From: Peptoniphilus sp. ING2-D1G
GTDB taxonomy: Bacteria; Bacillota; Clostridia; Tissierellales; Peptoniphilaceae
Reading direction: 5' to 3'
NCBI GenBank assembly: GCA_000952975.1
Contig: LM997412.1
Coordinates: 1-64,000, forward strand
Length of the DNA stretch: 64,000 nt
Below the pieces are notes generated by a model, which was not told the origin of the DNA, did not search any database, and saw nothing but the letters and a program-made list of their open reading frames with translations. Below, piece by piece: positions 25,371 to 34,218 of the stretch. Within the stretch, counting starts at the first letter, position 1; every line of letters begins with the position of its first letter. The position numbers and the translations under genes are program-made.

Positions 25371-25406
25371 AAAAAAATAACGTCATTTAAATGACGTTAT
25401 TTTTTT
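25371..25406. terminator. Perfect palindromic terminator
   Basis: All 36 bases form one perfect palindrome centred on TTTAAA, with A7 and T7 ends and CGTCATT/AATGACG in the stem. It terminates both the secreted-protein gene and the converging DUF3048 gene, whose stop codon touches its edge. Confidence 0.92.
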
Positions 25407-26521
25407 TATACTTTTTCATTTGTTGCTTCTTCAGATTCAGGTGTTGATTCTTCCGGTAATATGTGGATAAGATCTTCGGAATCTATAACTTCAACAAAGG
25501 TAAGTCCAGGATTTAATATTATTTCGTCACCGGATAGGGTTTTAAAGGTGGTTTTAGATGTGGCGTCGGGTTTTTCCCAGGTTATGTCTATTATTTTTCC
25601 TCGGCTTAAGAGTTTGCCTGTTCCGCTTCCTATGTGATCTATAGTAAGTGTATCTTTAGGTCCTGTGATTTTAGATGATGCAAATTCAATTATCACATTC
25701 TTCGCTCTTAGCTCTTCGTTATTTTTTTCATCTGTAACTTTTTGTCCGTTTCTTGTGAAGCTGTAATTGTCTCCACTTTTATCGTAATCGGCTGTCATAT
25801 TGTACTTCGCAAAGAAATCAAGAGATACGCTGTCTGCAATTTTATCGCCCATTTGGCTTGTCAGATCTTCCAAATCTTCCGAGATATCAAATTTAAAAAA
25901 GGGTTCATTGTTTATATTTTCCAGGTATCCCTTTTCCTCGGCTCTTTTATAGAGAAGATCATAGCTTGTGTAGCCGTCATGAGGTCTTCTTTTCTTTGTT
26001 TCTTTGTTTCTGTAAAAGGTGGAGCCTTCGTAGGCGATGCCGTCTATGTCCATTAGGTTATCTGAGGAGATGGTTGCGTATCCGGCTTCGGATCCTCCCC
26101 AGTGTATGTATATGGAGTCGTATTCTTTAGCTGTATTTGCAAAGTAGGGTCTTGCAGATCTCACAGAGCCTATTGCTTCCGGTTTGTTCTTTAAAAACAA
26201 CGCCAAAAATCTTGTGTACTGCCCTTCGACTTTAAATTCGTAGATTACCTCTGCATCAGTTATGGCGGATTGCGGAATTGCGTAGGGATGGTTGTCGTAC
26301 ATAATTGCAAAAATCGGTTCCCTTGAAATATCCTCTTCAACTTCCAGTCCGCTTATGGGAGAATAAAATTTTTCTTCCGGCTCTTCTTCTACAGTTTTTT
26401 CAACCTTTTTATCATTTTGATCCTTTTCCAATTCAGCGACTTCTTTTATCTCTTTGTCTGCTGAACAGGCGCTTAATAAAAACAGCGAAAGAATAAGTAT
26501 AAATAAATTTTTTAGTTTCAT
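25406..26521 (-). CDS. DUF3048 domain lipoprotein (YerB-like)
   Basis: A 371-aa lipoprotein with lipobox LLSAC placing the lipid on Cys19, then an acidic/lysine-rich linker and the DUF3048 core: EPIFAIMYDNHPYAIPQSAI near residues 69-88, GSVRSARPYF near 117 and HWGGSEAGYA near 139. B. subtilis YerB belongs to this family; its biochemical role is not established. The start has GGAGTG 6 nt upstream. It is transcribed alone, divergently from the MATE gene. Confidence 0.88.
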   Translation of the reverse strand: MKLKNLFILILSLFLLSACSADKEIKEVAELEKDQNDKKVEKTVEEEPEEKFYSPISGLEVEEDISREPIFAIMYDNHPYAIPQSAITDAEVIYEFKVEGQYTRFLALFLKNKPEAIGSVRSARPYFANTAKEYDSIYIHWGGSEAGYATISSDNLMDIDGIAYEGSTFYRNKETKKRRPHDGYTSYDLLYKRAEEKGYLENINNEPFFKFDISEDLEDLTSQMGDKIADSVSLDFFAKYNMTADYDKSGDNYSFTRNGQKVTDEKNNEELRAKNVIIEFASSKITGPKDTLTIDHIGSGTGKLLSRGKIIDITWEKPDATSKTTFKTLSGDEIILNPGLTFVEVIDSEDLIHILPEESTPESEEATNEKV

Positions 26522-26703
26522 TGATCCACTCCATGCTTTACATTTGATTTTATTCTATTGTAGAATATTAAATTAAAGGGATTATCTTACAATATAAGTT
26601 TAAAGATAATGCTCCAAAATTTCAATAGCATCTGAAATTAATATGAAATATGGTATATAATAATCATGATGGGATTCTTTGAGATATCTACAGGAGGAAT
26701 CTG

Positions 26704-28086
26704 ATGAAATTAAGCTTGAATAAAATCAAAAAAAATGAAAATATAAATTTGACAGAAGGTTCAATTTTATCCGGAATAATATATTTTGCCATACCTATTC
26801 TTCTTTCCAATTTTCTCCAACAGTTTTACAATACGGCTGACTTGATGATAGTGGGCAGTTTTGCAGGGAAAAATCCAATGGCTGCCGTCGGAGCGACAGG
26901 TTCCATATCCAATTTGCTCATATCTTTATTTTTAGGACTCACTACGGGAGCCTCTGTAGTTGTAGCTCAAATGTATGGGCAAAACGACAGAGAAAAACTT
27001 CATAATTCCATTCATACAGCCTATGCCACCGCCATAGCCGGAGGAATCCTTTTATCCATAGTGGGATTTCTTATAGCACCTGTAATACTTAAAGCCCTGA
27101 ATACTCCTGAAGAGATACTTGATGATGCCATCATTTACATGAGAATATTTTTCTTGGGAATGACACCTCTTTTACTATACAATATGGGAGCGGGAATTTT
27201 AAGATCCGTGGGTGACTCCATAAGACCCTTTAACTTTTTAATAGTTGCTGCAATTGTAAATGTGACCTTGGATCTTTTGTTTGTAGCGATTCTTAAAATG
27301 TCGGTAGTAGGTGCCGCCATAGCTACTTTGATTGCCCAAAGCGTATCGGCTGTTCTTGTAACCTACAACTTAATGAAATCTGAAAGAATATTTAAGCTAA
27401 ATCCGAAGGATATTAAATTCTATAAGAGCGTAATGTCCAGAATATTTAAAATAGGAATTCCCACAGGTATACAAAGCTCGGTGATAAGCCTTTCAAATGT
27501 TCTGATACAATCAAAAATAAACCTCTTCGGTGCCACTACCATTGCAGGCTTTGCAGCGCAAGAGAGAATTGACGGATTTATATTTATGTCCTTAAATGCA
27601 GTAGCTCTTGCGGTCACCACTTTTTCAAGTCAAAATGTAGGAGCCGGAAAAATCGACAGATTAAAGGAGGGAGTTAAACAATCTTTGAAACTTTCCCTCG
27701 TAGTTACGATCTCACTTACATTGATAGGTCTTTTGTCCATAGAAAAATTAATGGGCATATTCACAGATGATCCGGAAGTTATCGCAGTGGGAGTTCACAT
27801 TTTCAGATATTTTGCCATGGGATATTTCATATTCGGAATGAGTGAGGTTTTTGGAGGATTTGTAAGGGGTGCAGGATATGCCATGCCGCCCATGATCATT
27901 TCCGTATTTTCCATGTGCATATTGAGAATACTGTGGATTTATATAGCTCTTGAAATATGGTTTAAAATAGAAATAGTAATACTTTCCTACCCTATATCCT
28001 GGACGGTAACCTTTATATTGAACGTTTTGTACTTCAGATTCGGCGGCTGGAAAGACCATTTACAAAAACAATTAAAAGAGGCCTGA
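26704..28086 (+). CDS. MATE family efflux transporter
   Basis: A 460-aa, twelve-helix multidrug/oligosaccharidyl-lipid-type exporter driven by an ion gradient. Both MATE halves are recognisable: the N-terminal half with FAIPILLSNFLQQFYNTADL-like opening and DLMIVGSFAGKNPMAAVGAT, and the second half with GIPTGIQSSVISLSNVLIQS and FAAQERIDGF. The RBS is AGGAGG, 7 nt from the ATG. A TATAAT -10 lies at 26656-26661. The substrate cannot be predicted. Confidence 0.92.
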   Translation: MKLSLNKIKKNENINLTEGSILSGIIYFAIPILLSNFLQQFYNTADLMIVGSFAGKNPMAAVGATGSISNLLISLFLGLTTGASVVVAQMYGQNDREKLHNSIHTAYATAIAGGILLSIVGFLIAPVILKALNTPEEILDDAIIYMRIFFLGMTPLLLYNMGAGILRSVGDSIRPFNFLIVAAIVNVTLDLLFVAILKMSVVGAAIATLIAQSVSAVLVTYNLMKSERIFKLNPKDIKFYKSVMSRIFKIGIPTGIQSSVISLSNVLIQSKINLFGATTIAGFAAQERIDGFIFMSLNAVALAVTTFSSQNVGAGKIDRLKEGVKQSLKLSLVVTISLTLIGLLSIEKLMGIFTDDPEVIAVGVHIFRYFAMGYFIFGMSEVFGGFVRGAGYAMPPMIISVFSMCILRILWIYIALEIWFKIEIVILSYPISWTVTFILNVLYFRFGGWKDHLQKQLKEA

Positions 28087-28131
28087 AGTCTTTTGCTTTA
28101 TATTTCAAAGTTCAAGTAAGAAGGTAATTTT

Positions 28132-28737
28132 ATGATAAAAAGCGCCAGATTATCCTATGATAAAATGAAAATAGAAGATGTCAAGGAATTTAAAAATTGG
28201 GAAAAACATGAAAGCACTATTTACGACGATTATAATTTTTATGAGGAAACCGACGAGCAAATTGAAGAATGGTATCTTTGGAAGACCTCCTTCGGCGCAA
28301 GATACTATACCATATTCTTAAAAGAGGAACCCATAGGTTATATCGGATTTAAAAATATCAGAGAATACAATAAAAGTGCAACGTTGGGCTTGGTGCTAAA
28401 TCCTTATTATATTGGCAAAAAGTACGGTGAAGAAGCGCTTTTCAGCATGGGCGATGTGTTTTTCAATGATTGGAAATTTCAAAAACTGTATCTGAAGGTG
28501 GCAAGATACAATCAAAGAGCAGTGGCTCTGTATAAAAAACTGGGATTTAAAAAATATGCCACTTCAGTAATGATATATCCCAACGAAAAGCCCGATAAAG
28601 ATGATGTGGAATATATAAAAAACAAGAAGAGTTTCCTGAATATACTGGGAAAAACCTTTTTTTATGCAGATAAAATGGTATTGGATAGAAATTATTTCAA
28701 TGAGGTGATAAAATGTACTTCAAGCTACAGAAATTGA
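28132..28737 (+). CDS. GNAT family N-acetyltransferase
   Basis: The 201-aa protein fits the RimJ/RimL-like GNAT type acting on N-termini or small amines with acetyl-CoA. The acetyl-CoA region is in LGLVLNPYYIGKKYGEEALF near residues 85-104, followed by KLYLKVARYNQRAVALYKKL with the typical Asn-x-RA-x-x-LY-x-K-x-GF signature near 120-145. Its end overlaps the DnaD gene by 25 bp, so both are read from one transcript. The acceptor is unknown. Confidence 0.85.
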   Translation: MIKSARLSYDKMKIEDVKEFKNWEKHESTIYDDYNFYEETDEQIEEWYLWKTSFGARYYTIFLKEEPIGYIGFKNIREYNKSATLGLVLNPYYIGKKYGEEALFSMGDVFFNDWKFQKLYLKVARYNQRAVALYKKLGFKKYATSVMIYPNEKPDKDDVEYIKNKKSFLNILGKTFFYADKMVLDRNYFNEVIKCTSSYRN

Positions 28738-29720
28738 GAATGGACTTAGCAGATACTCCCGTTGAAAATATATTTATAAATGATTATATGCCTCAAGCTG
28801 ATGGCAACTTTGTAAAAATTTACCTTATGGGCTATAAATTCGCAAAGGAATCAGGCGGGTTAAAATCCTATGATTTCAGCTTAATTGCCGACCTTTTAGG
28901 ACTTATTGAGTCGGACTTGTTAAGAGCTTGGGATTACTGGGAAAAAGCAGGTATAATAAAAAAAGAATACAACGAAGATGAAAGCTACGATATAGTTTTC
29001 TTAAATTTAAAGCAATTATACATTGAAAACATATATTCAGCACCGAAGGCTGAGGAAAAAGTCGACAGAAATGAAATGCTCGATGATAAAAAAATCGCCA
29101 ATCTCCTTTCCGTTGCCGACTACTATATGAGAGGAAGACTCAGCATAGCTCAAAAACAGGACATTGCCAAATGGAGAGATGTATACAATATGCCTGTGGA
29201 GATAATAGAGGAAGCCTTTTGGTATTCAACTGAACTCAAGAAAAAGGACTCCGTAAAATATGTTGAAGCTGTTGTCAGAAATTGGTCCGACAGCAACATA
29301 AGAACAATTGAAGACATAGAGCAGTCCTATAAAGAACACGATGAAAAATACTACAGATTTATGAAGATAAAAATCGCCATGGGACTTTCAAATAAAGCCT
29401 TTAACAACACTGACTTTCAAGTGGTGAATTCATGGTTTGAAGAATTGGGTTTTGAAATGGATGTGGTGCTAAAGGCCTGTGAAAGATGTGTAAACATATC
29501 CAATCCCAACATAGGATATGTGGACAGAATTCTGAAATCTTGGCATGAAAAGGGAATCAAAAGGGTGGAAGACATAGAAGTGCTGGACAAAAAGCCGGTT
29601 AATTATAAAAAGACCAAATTCCATAATTTCAAACAGCAATCGGACAACTTGACTGAAGATGATTTAGAAGAGCTTGCCAGAGAAAAACGAGAAGCTTTAT
29701 TTAAAAAGCTGGGTGATTAA
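28713..29720 (+). CDS. dnaD: DnaD domain replication protein
   Basis: Primosomal protein of low-GC Gram-positives that remodels DNA and helps load the helicase. The 335-aa product has an N-terminal winged-helix part (YDFSLIADLLGLIESDLLRA near residue 50), a central linker, and two DnaD-type helical repeats; the signature YVDRILKSWHEKGIKRVEDI is near residue 270. It overlaps the acetyltransferase gene upstream and the DnaC/DnaI-like ATPase gene downstream, an arrangement common in Firmicutes. Confidence 0.88.
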   Translation: MYFKLQKLRMDLADTPVENIFINDYMPQADGNFVKIYLMGYKFAKESGGLKSYDFSLIADLLGLIESDLLRAWDYWEKAGIIKKEYNEDESYDIVFLNLKQLYIENIYSAPKAEEKVDRNEMLDDKKIANLLSVADYYMRGRLSIAQKQDIAKWRDVYNMPVEIIEEAFWYSTELKKKDSVKYVEAVVRNWSDSNIRTIEDIEQSYKEHDEKYYRFMKIKIAMGLSNKAFNNTDFQVVNSWFEELGFEMDVVLKACERCVNISNPNIGYVDRILKSWHEKGIKRVEDIEVLDKKPVNYKKTKFHNFKQQSDNLTEDDLEELAREKREALFKKLGD

Positions 29721-30690
29721 AATAGAAGTTTACAGAAAAATCGAAAGGGAATACGAAGTTCAAAGGGACAGAAATCAGCAGGAACTTGAAGAGAGGAAGG
29801 CTGAGATCTACTCAAAAATTCCCTCCATTAAGAAAATAGATTCGCTTATTTTAAAACTCGCACTTGAAGCGGCAAAGGAACAGATAAGGACACCTTCCAG
29901 CGAGAGTCTGCGAAAGATAAATCAGGACATCTACGATTTAAAAAAGGAAAAAAACAAAATTCTAATAGAAAAAAATTATCCTGAAGATTATTTGAATTTG
30001 CGGTATAAATGTGAAAAATGCAAAGATACCGGATATCTTGAAAAGGGAGAAAAATGCGACTGTCTGAAGATGAAATTAAGTAAAGAACTCTATGAAATGA
30101 GCAACATAGCCTATATGCTTGAAAAGGAGAATTTCAACACCTTCGACTTTAAAATATTTTCAGAAGAAATAGTGGAAGAAGAGGGTATCTCACCAAGAGA
30201 AAACATGGAAAATATCCTTAAAGCCGTAAAAAAATTCATCGATGTCTTCGATGAGAAAAACGACATGAATCTTCTATTTTACGGACCCACGGGACAAGGA
30301 AAAACATTTCTTCTAAACTGCATGGCAAAGGAGCTCATAGACAGAAATTTCAACGTAATTTATCAGACGGCATTTAACTTAATAGATGTAGCAGAAGAAA
30401 AAAAGTTCAGAAGAAATGAAATAGCGGATATGAAGTATAAAATGCTCTTCAACTGCGACCTTCTTATCATAGATGATTTAGGCATAGAACTTATAAATTC
30501 TTTTTCTACATCAGAGGTATTTAACATAGTCAACACGAGATTGCTTAGAGGAAAAAAAACTCTTATATCCACAAATCTTTCGCCCAAGGAATTGTCGAAA
30601 ACCTATACAGATAGAGTTTTTTCAAGAGTATTTCAAAAATTTTTTCCGCTTAAATTTTTCGGAGAAGATTTAAGATTAAAAATCAATTAG
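29713..30690 (+). CDS. DnaC/DnaI-like helicase loader ATPase
   Basis: AAA+ ATPase of about 325 aa expected to load the replicative helicase with DnaD. A coiled N-terminal part is followed by a zinc-binding motif KCEKCKDTGYLEKGEKCDC near residues 98-116, Walker A YGPTGQGKTFLL near 190-201 and Walker B LLIIDDLGIE near 252. The start is uncertain: the GTG at 29713, placed in the last codons of dnaD, is annotated here, but GGGTGATTAAA could instead be the ribosome binding site for a non-standard ATA at 29722; a TTG at 29674 would add 13 residues. Confidence 0.82.
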   Translation: MIKIEVYRKIEREYEVQRDRNQQELEERKAEIYSKIPSIKKIDSLILKLALEAAKEQIRTPSSESLRKINQDIYDLKKEKNKILIEKNYPEDYLNLRYKCEKCKDTGYLEKGEKCDCLKMKLSKELYEMSNIAYMLEKENFNTFDFKIFSEEIVEEEGISPRENMENILKAVKKFIDVFDEKNDMNLLFYGPTGQGKTFLLNCMAKELIDRNFNVIYQTAFNLIDVAEEKKFRRNEIADMKYKMLFNCDLLIIDDLGIELINSFSTSEVFNIVNTRLLRGKKTLISTNLSPKELSKTYTDRVFSRVFQKFFPLKFFGEDLRLKIN

Positions 30691-30701
30691 AGGTGATTAA
30701 G

Positions 30702-31898
30702 ATGAAGTTATCAAACAGAGTACAAGAAGTGCCATTTTCAGCTACAAGAGTCTTGGGACCCTATGCTGAAGAAGCAAAGAAGAAAGGTAAAAAAGTATAT
30801 CACTTAAACATCGGAGCACCTGACACAAATGTGCCGCAGGAATTTTTTGATGCTATATCAAGTATAAAAATGCGCTCCCTTCCCTATGCACCGTCTAAGG
30901 GAATAGACTCTTTGAGACAAGGAATCTCAAAATATTACAAAGATAAAAACGTAGACATAGACGAAGATGAAATAGTAATTACAAATGGAGCCAGTGAAGC
31001 TATTCTATATGCGATAATATCCATTACGGATTTAGGAGATAATATTTTAACATCAAATCCCTTCTACACAAATTATCTTACGGCCTTCAGGGAATTGGGC
31101 ATAACTCCCAATGTATTTGAAACATCCGTTACCAATGGTTATAAACTTCCGCCCTATGAAGAAATAGTAAAAAACATAGATGAAAATACAAAGGGAATAT
31201 TACTTTCAAATCCCTCCAACCCTACAGGTGTGGTCTATACAAAGGAAGAAGTTGAACTTATCGCAAAAATAGCAGTGGAATATGATTTATTTATAATGGC
31301 CGATGAAGTTTATAGGGAATTTGTATTTGACGATCTTGAATTTTATTCCTTTGGAGAAGTTGAAGGCATAAAGGACAGACTCATAATCTTAGATTCAGTA
31401 TCAAAGAGATTCGGAGCCTGCGGAGCAAGAATAGGTTCAATTTCCACAAAGAACAAAGACCTTGTAAAGGAATTTTTAAAACTTGCGGCTTCAAGACTTG
31501 CTGTATCCACAGTGGACCAAATCGGTGCAGCTGCCCTTTATGAAGTAAACGACAAATACTTCCAAGAAATAAATGCTGAATATGACTTGAGAAGAAACAC
31601 CATCATTGAAGAATTAAATAAAATAGAAGGCATAGAAGTATACAAACCTCAAGGAGCCTTTTATGTAATGCCGAAGCTTCCCGTGGAAGATGCTGAAGAC
31701 TTTGCAAAATGGATGTTAACGGATTTCGACGTAGATGGTGAAACGGTGATGGTTGCTCCCGGCGGAGGATTTTTCTACGGTAAGGATTACAAGAATTACA
31801 TAAGACTTGCCTATGTAATAAATGTGGAAGATTTGAAAAAAGCAATCAATATTTTGAAAATGGGATTGGAAGAATACATCAGGATAAAGAGCAAGTAA
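30702..31898 (+). CDS. Class I/II pyridoxal-phosphate aminotransferase (aspartate aminotransferase-like)
   Basis: A 398-aa fold-type I aminotransferase. Motifs are LNIGAPDTNVPQEFFDA at the N-terminus, NPSNPTGVVYTKEEVE near residue 170, the ADEVYREF aspartate that holds the cofactor ring, and SVSKRFGACGARIG with the Schiff-base lysine near 235. The start is ATG 30702; the in-frame GTG at 30693 is part of the AGAGGTG ribosome binding site. It follows the helicase-loader gene by 11 bp and overlaps the next small gene by 1 bp. Substrate is probably an amino acid such as aspartate, but this is not certain. Confidence 0.88.
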   Translation: MKLSNRVQEVPFSATRVLGPYAEEAKKKGKKVYHLNIGAPDTNVPQEFFDAISSIKMRSLPYAPSKGIDSLRQGISKYYKDKNVDIDEDEIVITNGASEAILYAIISITDLGDNILTSNPFYTNYLTAFRELGITPNVFETSVTNGYKLPPYEEIVKNIDENTKGILLSNPSNPTGVVYTKEEVELIAKIAVEYDLFIMADEVYREFVFDDLEFYSFGEVEGIKDRLIILDSVSKRFGACGARIGSISTKNKDLVKEFLKLAASRLAVSTVDQIGAAALYEVNDKYFQEINAEYDLRRNTIIEELNKIEGIEVYKPQGAFYVMPKLPVEDAEDFAKWMLTDFDVDGETVMVAPGGGFFYGKDYKNYIRLAYVINVEDLKKAINILKMGLEEYIRIKSK

Positions 31899-32164
31899 TG
31901 AAAAAAGATACATTTCAAAAGATATTAATATCCACAGTAGTAGTATTTGTGTTGATAGATTTAGCCTTGAGCCAATTCGGGATAAAATCCGCACAGCTGA
32001 TCAGCGTACTCACAACAATAAAGTACTTGTTCTTTGCATCAGTGGTAATTATAAGCTTAATATATGCAAAGATGGAAGATGCTAAATTATTCGGAACACT
32101 TTTAAAACTATACGGGTTATTGGTAATTTTATATGTGATATTTGAATACAGAGGCGTAATATAG
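31898..32164 (+). CDS. Small membrane protein, unknown function
   Basis: An 88-aa protein with three predicted transmembrane segments (about residues 8-25, 39-56 and 66-83) separated by short loops. Its ATG overlaps the aminotransferase stop (TAATG), which supports real translation by coupling. I recognise no family. A region of repeats begins directly after the stop. Confidence 0.65.
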   Translation: MKKDTFQKILISTVVVFVLIDLALSQFGIKSAQLISVLTTIKYLFFASVVIISLIYAKMEDAKLFGTLLKLYGLLVILYVIFEYRGVI

Positions 32165-32183
32165 CCTCTGTATTTTTGTATTG

Positions 32184-32330
32184 GAAAATTCACAATTTTC
32201 GTAGAGCGGATTTTTTAATTGATTTTGATATTATATAATTCTGTAGGGGCGGACGCCCTCGTCCGCCCGCTATATTTCATCGGTTCATAACACGGGACGA
32301 TGAGGGTCCCCTACTTGTATTGGAAAATCC
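32184..32330 (+). repeat. Tandem duplication unit A
   Basis: This unit begins GAAAATTCACAATTTTCG, continues through GTAGAGCGGATTTT and TGATATTATAT, and includes a GC-rich hairpin repeat (32243-32314). A second, slightly diverged copy starts at 32392. Small differences (indels in the T-run, CATCGG/CGTCGG) show that the copies have been separate for some time. Confidence 0.85.
32243..32314. repeat. GC-rich hairpin repeat, copy 3
   Basis: Best-preserved copy, 72 bp. The ends GTAGGGG and CCCCTAC are inverted repeats. Inside are the 9-bp stem GGGCGGACG/CGTCCGCCC with CCCT loop and a GGGAC/GTCCC stem, so the whole can fold as a branched structure. Confidence 0.85.
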
Positions 32331-32391
32331 CTCAGTTTAACAGAGGTTCAGCGGTGGGAAACTGACAAAATATAGAAGAAAGGAATTTTAT

Positions 32392-32547
32392 GAAAAATTC
32401 ACAATTTTCGTAGAGCGGATTTTTAATTGATTTTGATATTATATGGTTCGGTAGGGGCGGACGCCCTCGTCCGCCCGCTATATTTCGTCGGTTCATAACA
32501 CGGACACGGGACGGAGGGTATCGTTTCCTACATTATATTGGAAATTT
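32392..32547 (+). repeat. Tandem duplication unit B
   Basis: Second copy of the unit at 32184-32330, with the same leader and the GC-rich repeat at 32451-32531. The 61-bp stretch between units (32331-32391) is unique and holds nothing recognisable. Confidence 0.85.
32451..32531. repeat. GC-rich hairpin repeat, copy 4
   Basis: Starts GTAGGGGCGGACGCC with the identical 9-bp stem and loop, then diverges at its right end (GGACACGGGACGGAGGG, ending TTTCCTAC). Confidence 0.8.
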
Positions 32548-32561
32548 TTAGTTAAGAGAAA

Positions 32562-32597
32562 AACTCCTCTTTACTGTACAAACCAGTAAGAGGAGTT
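32562..32597 (-). terminator. Terminator of the DUF4230 gene
   Basis: AACTCCTCTTTACTG (32562-32576) pairs with CAGTAAGAGGAGTT (32584-32597) with one bulge; on the minus strand it is followed by a T5 run. It lies 4 bp beyond the DUF4230 stop codon. Confidence 0.85.
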
Positions 32598-32600
32598 ATA

Positions 32601-33194
32601 TTATTGAAATTCAACGACGTATTTTTCTGCAATTTGCGAATCCAAACTCAGGATTTCTCGAATTGCAATTTGTGCTTCTTCCTTTGCAAGTATAAGCAGA
32701 CCCTTTTCTATGGCGTTTTGCTCAACTTTTTCCTTTTGATCCTTTGAGAAAGTGGAATAATCTTCAACTTTTATCGGATTGAAGATGGAGTTCTTTTCAT
32801 CGAAGACCTTTATAGAATCTTCATCTATCTCATGGGATATGATTTTCGGCTCTGCCAGTTTAATTTTTATTGTGTTATTTTCAACGCTCACTTTTGTATC
32901 TTTCATATCTATACCTGCATTTATCCTGCCGTCATAGGATATTATGAAGCTCTTGGTGGTAAAGGGGATGTTGAATCCGTAGTATTGGGCTTGATTTTCA
33001 AAGGAACCCATATTTGTGTAGTGATATTTTGTGGAAATCAGTTCTCTTGATTTTTCCAATCTATTCTCTATTAAAGATGAAGTTATTTCCGGAGTTGATT
33101 GTGTTTGACCTCTTTTCAATCCTATAAAAAAGCCGGCTATTACTAAAATCGCCACAATCAACAGCAGAATTATAAAATTCTTTACTTTTTTCAA
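32601..33194 (-). CDS. DUF4230 domain membrane-anchored protein
   Basis: A 197-aa protein with one N-terminal transmembrane anchor (about residues 8-26) and an outward DUF4230 domain: ELISTKYHYTNMGSFENQ near residue 50, then KSFIISYDGRINAGIDM and a C-terminal helical part rich in Glu/Lys (KVEQNAIEKGLLILAKEEAQ). The family is widespread in Firmicutes with no known function. Translation starts at TTG 33194, 5 nt after a strong AAGGAGG. It stands alone between repeats and the hydroxyacid dehydrogenase pair. Confidence 0.82.
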   Translation of the reverse strand: MKKVKNFIILLLIVAILVIAGFFIGLKRGQTQSTPEITSSLIENRLEKSRELISTKYHYTNMGSFENQAQYYGFNIPFTTKSFIISYDGRINAGIDMKDTKVSVENNTIKIKLAEPKIISHEIDEDSIKVFDEKNSIFNPIKVEDYSTFSKDQKEKVEQNAIEKGLLILAKEEAQIAIREILSLDSQIAEKYVVEFQ

Positions 33195-33290
33195 GTAAAC
33201 CTCCTTAAATTTTCACATTAAAGATTTTCACAGCAATTTATAATACATAAATATAGTACCCTATTTTTAGAAATATAAAAATCCTTAACA

Positions 33291-34208
33291 TCAATTCTTT
33301 TCAAAAAAGTTTACCAGGTTATCGGCAGCCATCTTCGCCACATTGTAAGCTGCTTCCTTGGTGGTGGGAGCATAATGCGGAGTAAGAATTACATTTTCCA
33401 TGTGAAATAGCGGATTTTCAGGCGAACAGGGTTCAGCTTCAGTTACATCCAAACCTGCGCCTGCTATTTTTTTATCCTGCAATGCCCTTATAAGCGCCTC
33501 TTCATCTATATGAGGACCTCTTGCACAGTTTATGAGAATGGCGGTGTCTTTCATCATATCAAATTCTTTTTCTCCGATTAAATGGAAGGTATCCTCTGTT
33601 AGCATGAGGTGAATTGTGATGAAATCACTGTTTCTTAATACCTCTTCCTTGGAGCTTATAAGTTCAAATCCCTCAGGTAAGCTGTCGATGTAGGGATCAT
33701 AGACCAATACTCTCATGTCGAAGCCGTATTTTAATATTTTAGCAACTCTTTTTCCGATATTTCCATAGCCTAAAATACCCACGGTTTTCCCATTCAATTC
33801 TATGGCTGTTTTTATGTTTTTTGCACCAAAACCCATTTCCCTGTACTTGCCTGTTATGATGGGAAGGTTTTTTGCAAGAGCCATCATCATGGTCACTGTG
33901 TGTTCCGCCACTGCTTGACTGTTTGCGCCGGGAGTTACGGTTACTTCAATGCCCTTTTTTTTTGTAAAATTTAAATCTATATTATCAAGGCCTACACCGT
34001 GCTTTGAAATTATCTTGAGATTGGCATTGTCGGCTATTAAATCTCCGTGCAGATCCATGATTCTCACCAATATGGCATCGGCAGTTTTTAGATTTTCATT
34101 GAGTTCATCTGCCGATAAATTCCAGCCGAGAATTACGTTGTGTCCTGCATCTCTTAGAGTTTTTTCTGCGATATCGTCCATTTTTTCTGTGATTAAAATA
34201 TTTGCCAT
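33291..34208 (-). CDS. D-isomer-specific 2-hydroxyacid dehydrogenase (phosphoglycerate dehydrogenase-like)
   Basis: NAD-dependent reductase/dehydrogenase of 305 aa. The substrate domain leads to the Rossmann motif VGILGYGNIGKRVA near residue 145; the catalytic Arg is in NCARGPHIDEEAL near 229 and the catalytic His in TPHYAPTTKEA near 278. It lacks the C-terminal ACT domain of many SerA enzymes. It lies 10 bp downstream of an aminotransferase on the same strand, so the two could interconvert a 2-hydroxy acid, 2-oxo acid and amino acid; which one is not clear. Confidence 0.87.
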   Translation of the reverse strand: MANILITEKMDDIAEKTLRDAGHNVILGWNLSADELNENLKTADAILVRIMDLHGDLIADNANLKIISKHGVGLDNIDLNFTKKKGIEVTVTPGANSQAVAEHTVTMMMALAKNLPIITGKYREMGFGAKNIKTAIELNGKTVGILGYGNIGKRVAKILKYGFDMRVLVYDPYIDSLPEGFELISSKEEVLRNSDFITIHLMLTEDTFHLIGEKEFDMMKDTAILINCARGPHIDEEALIRALQDKKIAGAGLDVTEAEPCSPENPLFHMENVILTPHYAPTTKEAAYNVAKMAADNLVNFFEKN

Positions 34209-34218
34209 TGTCCGCTCC

